Shown here: piece by piece, positions 58,486 to 64,000 of the stretch
Layout of the letters: each line of letters opens with the position of its first letter
Position numbering within the stretch: position 1 is the first letter of the stretch
Assembly: GCF_949628265.1 (NCBI RefSeq)
Contig: NC_088786.1
Location: 21,349,681 to 21,413,680, forward strand
Reading direction: 5' to 3'
Origin: Cloeon dipterum
Taxonomy: Eukaryota; Arthropoda; Insecta; Ephemeroptera; Baetidae
DNA length: 64,000 bases
Program-made: the position numbers and the translations under genes
Notes under the pieces: model-generated
The model's database searches: none
What the model was told of the DNA's origin: nothing
What the model saw: the letters and a program-made list of their open reading frames with translations, nothing else

Positions 58486-61400
58486 TTAAGGCAAAATTGA
58501 GAGAAGTTGGCTCGCCAGTTCCGAAGTTTTGGGTTCAGCAATGAGGACAGCAAGCTCGTCCGAAAGTTTCTTGTCCACTGCCTGAGCAAACATGGCTTGG
58601 TTAGACTTTCCAAGAAAATTGGAAAGAGTTCTCAGCATCCTGTTCTTGGCTTCCATGTCCGTGAGGCGAGGCAAAATGGTCAGGGCCAAGGGATAAACAA
58701 GCTTCTGCACATCTGTATGTCCTTTCAAAAAGGCAACTGAGTAGTTAAAGAGCACTGTGGCGACGGCGACTTGCTGTCTGGCATTGGGGTTGTCATTGGG
58801 CAGAGTCAATTGGGTAGCGCAGTTGAGGAAGAACTCTGCGTTTTCCTGAGCAAGTTTTTCACCAGCAGGATGTGCGACCATGTTGGTCACTACCCTCAAA
58901 GCAGTCAGTCGTGTCAATTCAGGTGCTTGATTTGTCAGTGAAGGTCGCAAGACAATGTCGATGAAGTTATTCATGAAAGTACCAGAGCAGATGGCGTCGT
59001 TCACAGTTCTGTTGCGCAGCGCCAGGCGCAGCAGGTCAAGCACAGGGAACAGCTTATCTGTAATAAAACCAGCAGTTGAGGCGTGGTACTTTAATTTTGA
59101 AAAACATTTCTACCTTTGTCCCAAGCCAATAGAGCTTGGAGCGTCCGAATGGCTGCCTCTTCTGCTGGGGCATTCGGGTCGTGAAGGGCGACTGCTTTGA
59201 AAATAGCGTCTTCGCTCAATGGCAAAAGACAGGTTTTGTTGAACTCTTGAATCTTATCTAAATGGACAATTTTATTGTTGATTAGACAAGAAAATTTTGA
59301 TGTTTATTACCATAAGGCAGAAAGAATTCAAATTTATCTTTTTTGACAATCCAGTGAAAATTAAAAATCTCCCTCACGGGTTAGTTACGGGTTTTGGGAA
59401 TTTTTAATAGTGAATCGTATTGCAAAAACCTAATCAAATTCTGAAAGCTGATGTAATTTCCAATTACTTATAAGTTAAGAAATAATTTCATGCATCATTT
59501 CTTTCATTACGAAAAATTTAGTTGGTTAAAAAATTAAGTAAATCTATGCAAGTTCGGTTGGAATGAACTTTGAGTAAATTTCCCCAAAGATAAAATCCAG
59601 GAACATTGACGAGAAAAAAATTAAACACCCATTGATTCGTCTTGTCAAATAGAGTCTATCTACAAGACATCATCACCCCAATTGAATGGAAACTGGATCC
59701 ATAATTATATTTCCCATGTTAAACCCCTTTGGAGATCCTTAAATTGCAAAACCCCTCAAATAAAAAATGTTCCCCTGGTGATATCTCTATAATAAAATTT
59801 GAAAAAAATTCCCATACATGTTAAATAATGCCATATCCTAAGAGTTTTTTGTTATTAAATTTGTTTCCATAAAAATAGTGTCAACTCACTGGCCATAACT
59901 TCTGCTTTTCCCTGCTCAAACAGGTGATAGTGGTGTTGAGTTGAATTACTGGCCGCCGCAATCTCACTATTTGCAGCAGCACTGGTGTAGCTGCTTCCTC
60001 CTGTAAATGGATCTGGGTTGGCAGAGGTGGGTCCAGTTGACTGCGTTGATGAACCGGGCACGTATCTACTCTCTCCAGTGAAAGGATCAACAAAAGTACC
60101 CTGAGGAGCGGCAGGCATGGTAGTTATGCCTGCGTTTTTGATGATGAAGTTGGCAATGGTGTCCAGGTAATATTGGCTCAGGTTGTTCTTGTGGATAAAT
60201 GCTTGAGCAGCTGTGTATGGATCCTCTGTTTTGTTGAAGGGAAGTTTCAGAGGAGGGTTCCCTTCTTCAACATCGACGCTGAAGACAAAGTCATATTCCT
60301 AAAGAGAGAAAAAAACAAATTAATATTTTAATATATCTTTTGAGCATAGCGTTTGGGTAAACTATATGATTAATATTATTCCAGGTTTTATTTAATTAAA
60401 CAATATTTTGGTTGCATCTCCATCAGAAATAAACTATAACTTAGAAAAAAATTAAAAATCCATAAGAGGTCAATATTGATTTTATAATGGCGACTCACAT
60501 AGGTGAAAAAGGAATGGGTGCTTAAAATTGATATGATTGCAAAATAAATATAATGGCAAACGCTCTCGTACAATGCAGCATGTTTTGGCCCTGCTAGACT
60601 TGCATCAGCAGTACTTAATACCTCCAAAACAAATTACAGAATTAGCTGAAGGTAAATTTGAATCAGAAATAATTAAAAGGTTCTGACTGAACTCATCTCT
60701 TAGTATAAACAATATGAGAAACAATTAAAAAAATCTTGAGAACTCCGCAACTCATTGCTCTCTGTAATGAAACTTTCCTCTTACGACAATTCAACTAAGT
60801 ACAAAAATCCCGTTTTGTCTTATTTGATCAATTTTCAAAGGATTAAAAAATTGCTCCAAGAATCACGAAAAAATCATTACATACTTTGTTGTTCACCTAT
60901 ATTTGAAATCAATTTAGTAATGATTTGGTTCTTAATAAAAAATTGTACTTGATTAAGTGTGTTAAGAGTGTTCAAGGTGTTATTGGGACCCGGGTTTCAG
61001 CATTCATGCCAGTGCAATGCGCGCCCTTCCCGGTCCTCGGACAGGGATAAAAAGAGCAACGAAATATTTTTCCACAAGCCTGCTAATAACTATCTGAAAC
61101 TTATACCTTTCCCTCAAACATCGTACGGCCATCGGTAGGATTTTTCGCACCAACAACTGGACCAACTTTGATCCATTGATTCTGTGCTGCAGACCAGTTA
61201 TAGCAAATAATTTCGCCTCCGTCTCGAATAAGCTTTGTTTGTCCATCCTTTGTGCCAGGAGCGAGAAGAGCTGCTTCAGTAGGCAGGCTGGAAATCACAA
61301 TGCTCAGATTTTGCAGAAGAGAAGTTAAGAAGCGCTTACTCATTGACTTTGATTTCTCCGAGCTCATCTCCTTTGCTCTTGCCGAAATTCGAAACTTCCT

Positions 61401-63591
61401 CCTCAAACTTTTCCAGTTCGCTCTGTTCAGCATGTCGAGATGAGTCTTTGCTAAAAACCCTGACAACGTTGTCACTGCAGCCAGCTGCCACGTCACCATT
61501 TGGCAGCACGGTCACAGCCCAGATACTCTGGCATTGCATCTGAATCACTTGCTGCGTTTCTCCATCCGACTTCCAAATTCTCACGCTCGAGTCCTCTCCA
61601 GAAGTGACAAATCCACTTTTGTCAGGCAACAAAGCAATGCTACAAGGACACATTTAATTAGCTAATGTTTATATTTTAAATGGGAGAAACGAAATTTGCA
61701 GAAAAAACTGGTCTAATAATAATTCCTAAATTTATTTCTAGAGCTGTGAAATTTAGATTGTCAACTTTTCCTCAGCTTTCAACAACTGTCGTGGGAGCAA
61801 GAATTATGCAATTAAGACATTTTAATCATAGTTCCGTGATCAAATGAATTTTCATATTCTAAATCTGACGCACTTTTCTGGTAAATTGGGGTGAAATCGA
61901 AATCTGGAGAAATGAGCCTTTCAGTGTTTACAAAAATGGGATTATTTAAAGTCTTTATGACACTAGAACACTTAACTTTGTGCCAAAGGATGCTCATTTA
62001 GACAGCCTACAACTTCTAAACTTGGATCAAATTTTTGAGGAATATTTTTCTATTTTAAATTTTTGAGCATCTCAAAATGAGTAATTAATAAATATATTAT
62101 TCTAAGTATGGGACGATTATTATTGCCTTAAGTGTTTACAACATGGCTAGAAAATTTCCAGATGGTGCAATCTTTATTTCACGAAATACAGAGGATCAAA
62201 GGTTACGAAATTGCGATTTTTTTAGCTCCCGGTAATATTGAGAAAATTAATATTTTTGGGTCAATTTAACTTGGGGTCACCCTTGAGGTCAGGCAAAACC
62301 AGCCGAACAGGTGATAAATTAAACCCTGGGGTAGCCCTAGAGCGATTGATATAATTCAATCCACATGTGAAGCCACTTTAACGACGCCTGACGGGTTCTG
62401 TATTAGTTCATTTTGCACATCGCTTCAGCAGACAAGTCAAGAGCTAGAAAGGTATGAATGAACCAGTAAGAGGCGGGTCAGAATGCTTATGCAATCCCAA
62501 CAAATTTGTCCCTCAGTATGAAAAAATGGGACATAATTATGCAATATTAAGGTTTAATTATTTCTGAATTGTGCCAAAAACACTGCCTGAAAAACGGTCT
62601 ACATTCAATTATTTAAAATAATCTAAAAATTATTGGTTTATTTAAAAATTCACAGCCCTTCTCATTTCACACACGAGTTGCAGCATTCATACCTGTAAAT
62701 GTAATTGCTGTGTCCATAGAAGACGCCGAGGCAATCGCCATTGACAGTCCACATGCGGACAGTGGCGTCGTTGGCGCAAGACAGAAACTCATTGAGGGAC
62801 ACGCCAGCAAGTCCTCGCACACAATCTTCGTGGCCTGAAATATTCTAGCTGCAGATTTCATATAAAAATATTGAGATTGGATTACCAGTAATAGTTTTTT
62901 GACACTTGGGACCTTCCCAAATCTTGATAGATTTGTCGGCAGAGGCAGTGACCAACAGCTTGCTGCCCGGAAGTTCAATCGCACTCCAAACTGAGGCGGA
63001 ATGACCCTCGAGTTTCAGGATCTCAGTCTTATCAGTCCAAACTCGGGCGGTGTTGTCCCAAGATGAACTCAGCACGAAACCCTCACTCGTCAAGTTCACA
63101 GAGCAAACTAAAATAAATTATATTCATCACATCCATTCGAATTTTAAAATATGCAATATCATAATAATACTGACAAACATTGTGCATTATCGACGGAGCT
63201 TACCAACATTGGTGTGACCCTCAAGCACAAATAAAAGTTCTGCGGTTGCAGGGTTGAAGGCACAGATTGAGTGGTCGTTGCTTCCACTCAGGACCAGTCC
63301 CTCAGGGTAAGTGTCGCTGGGAGGCACCGCGCACACGCATGAAACGTAATTTGTGTGCCCTTTGTAGGTTTGAACTGCCATAGGGTGAGTGCTGAAAATT
63401 TTAAATTATGTCCCAACCGATTCTGGATTGCACATTGAACAACTATCATACCTGTCTAATCTCCATAGTTTAGCCGTTTTGTCTCTGGAAGCGGACAAAA
63501 CGGCTCCGTCCTGGGTGACGGCAACTCCTCTTACGTCGCCGGTGTGTCCTAAGAGGACGTTGCTCAACTTGTAGCCGGCTGGGTCAGCCAT
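58486..63591 (-). CDS. PLAA: phospholipase A2-activating protein (ubiquitin-binding WD40-PFU-PUL protein)
   Basis: Nine exons: 63591-63452, 63391-63204, 63107-62886, 62834-62693, 61639-61340, 61287-61107, 60298-59890, 59257-59114 and 59057-58486, giving 765 residues (human 795). PLAA/Doa1/Ufd3 is a VCP/p97 cofactor that sorts ubiquitinated proteins and helps clear damaged lysosomes. A WD40 propeller fills residues 1 to about 300 ([60 protein letters not shown]). The PFU domain comes next ([29 protein letters not shown]), then a linker with [23 protein letters not shown] repeats. The C-terminal armadillo-like PUL domain contains [15 protein letters not shown] and NYSVAFLKG. Introns at 61640-62692 and 60299-61106 are large; the latter carries a dispersed repeat. 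Confidence 0.96.
60961..61059 (-). repeat. dispersed repeat in PLAA intron (inverted copy of 45847-45942)
   Basis: Reads on the minus strand as CTTTTTATCCCTGTCC...GACCGGGAAGGGCGCGCA...GAATGCTGAAACCCGGGTCCCAATAACACC, about 80% the same as the stretch in the beta-mannosidase intron by eye. It is noncoding. Confidence 0.85.
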
Positions 63592-64000
63592 CTCTTGCAA
63601 AGGATTGGGTGGTGACAAGAAATTCAGACAATTTGTACCGTTTAGAATAGCAAGCCTTAATGACTATTCTGATATATGTTGCATTCGTGACTTAGGTCTT
63701 CTCTAATCCTCGGTCTTTGGGTTTTGTGTTTTCAGTGTTTTGTTTTTGGATAGTGCTTGTCAAGAAAAATGGGCGGCACTCTACCAGGCTACAGGCTAGG
63801 CTACCAGCACGGAGCAAGTTGCAACCAATGAGAGTGCAATTTTCATATTTGTGACCAATAATTTTAGAGGCAACTGGCGCGAATGGATGATTTAGTTTTC
63901 ATATCGGACAACAGATGGCTAGTACCCGTTTTAAGATTCAAATAATCATACCTGATAAAAATGAGGTGGTGAAACCCCAGGAAAAGAGAGAGATAGAATG
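63592..64000. other. PLAA upstream region
   Basis: This should contain the PLAA promoter. No other gene is recognisable before the window ends. Confidence 0.5.

Overview
This window is nuclear DNA from an animal, almost certainly an insect or close arthropod relative. The evidence is AT-rich spacers, many short GT-AG introns (often 45-100 bp), a TFIIB that follows the fly-type protein closely from its first residues, and a gene set of ordinary metazoan housekeeping genes. I cannot name the species. Gene models were built by hand from splice sites and checked by phase: every multi-exon model below sums to a whole number of codons without an internal stop.

Layout, left to right. 1.9-5.2 kb, minus strand: a membrane-anchored YccV/HspQ-domain protein, then a KDELC/POGLUT2-3 type ER protein O-glucosyltransferase ending in RDEL. 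5.6-7.3 kb, plus: a leucine-rich orphan, head-to-head with the glucosyltransferase and tail-to-tail with mitochondrial cysteine desulfurase NFS1 (7.4-10.5 kb, minus). 11.3-12.0 kb, minus: a small secreted peptide gene with a TATA box. 13.4-23.1 kb, plus: a fatty acid transport protein (FATP/SLC27A) with two apparent promoters. 23.7 kb: tRNA-Ile(AAT). 24.2-25.5 kb: neuroguidin. 25.5-29.5 kb: gene-poor, with a large foldback structure and inverted minisatellites. 29.5-31.4 kb: TFIIB. 32.2-33.0 kb, minus: tRNA-His guanylyltransferase. 33.9-38.6 kb: Golgi protein GLG1. 39.6-41.4 kb, minus: L-threonine 3-dehydrogenase. 42.0-42.3 kb: a MITE. 44.3-49.1 kb, minus: lysosomal beta-mannosidase, with one intron filled by repeats. 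49.6-50.3 kb, minus: a lipocalin. 51.4-53.3 kb, minus: a BTB-BACK protein. 54.8-57.5 kb, minus: SAMM50, divergent from ELOF1 (58.0-58.3 kb, plus). 58.5-63.6 kb, minus: PLAA.

The genes do not form one pathway. Loose themes are mitochondria (NFS1, TDH, SAMM50), the secretory/lysosomal route (POGLUT-like, GLG1, beta-mannosidase) and RNA or transcription (NGDN, TFIIB, THG1, ELOF1). I found no bacterial-type operon, CRISPR array, virus-derived element or clearly new multi-gene system. The less ordinary material is the foldback/minisatellite block at 26.8-29.1 kb, the repeat-packed beta-mannosidase intron, the two-promoter FATP gene, the secreted peptide gene and two proteins of unclear function.
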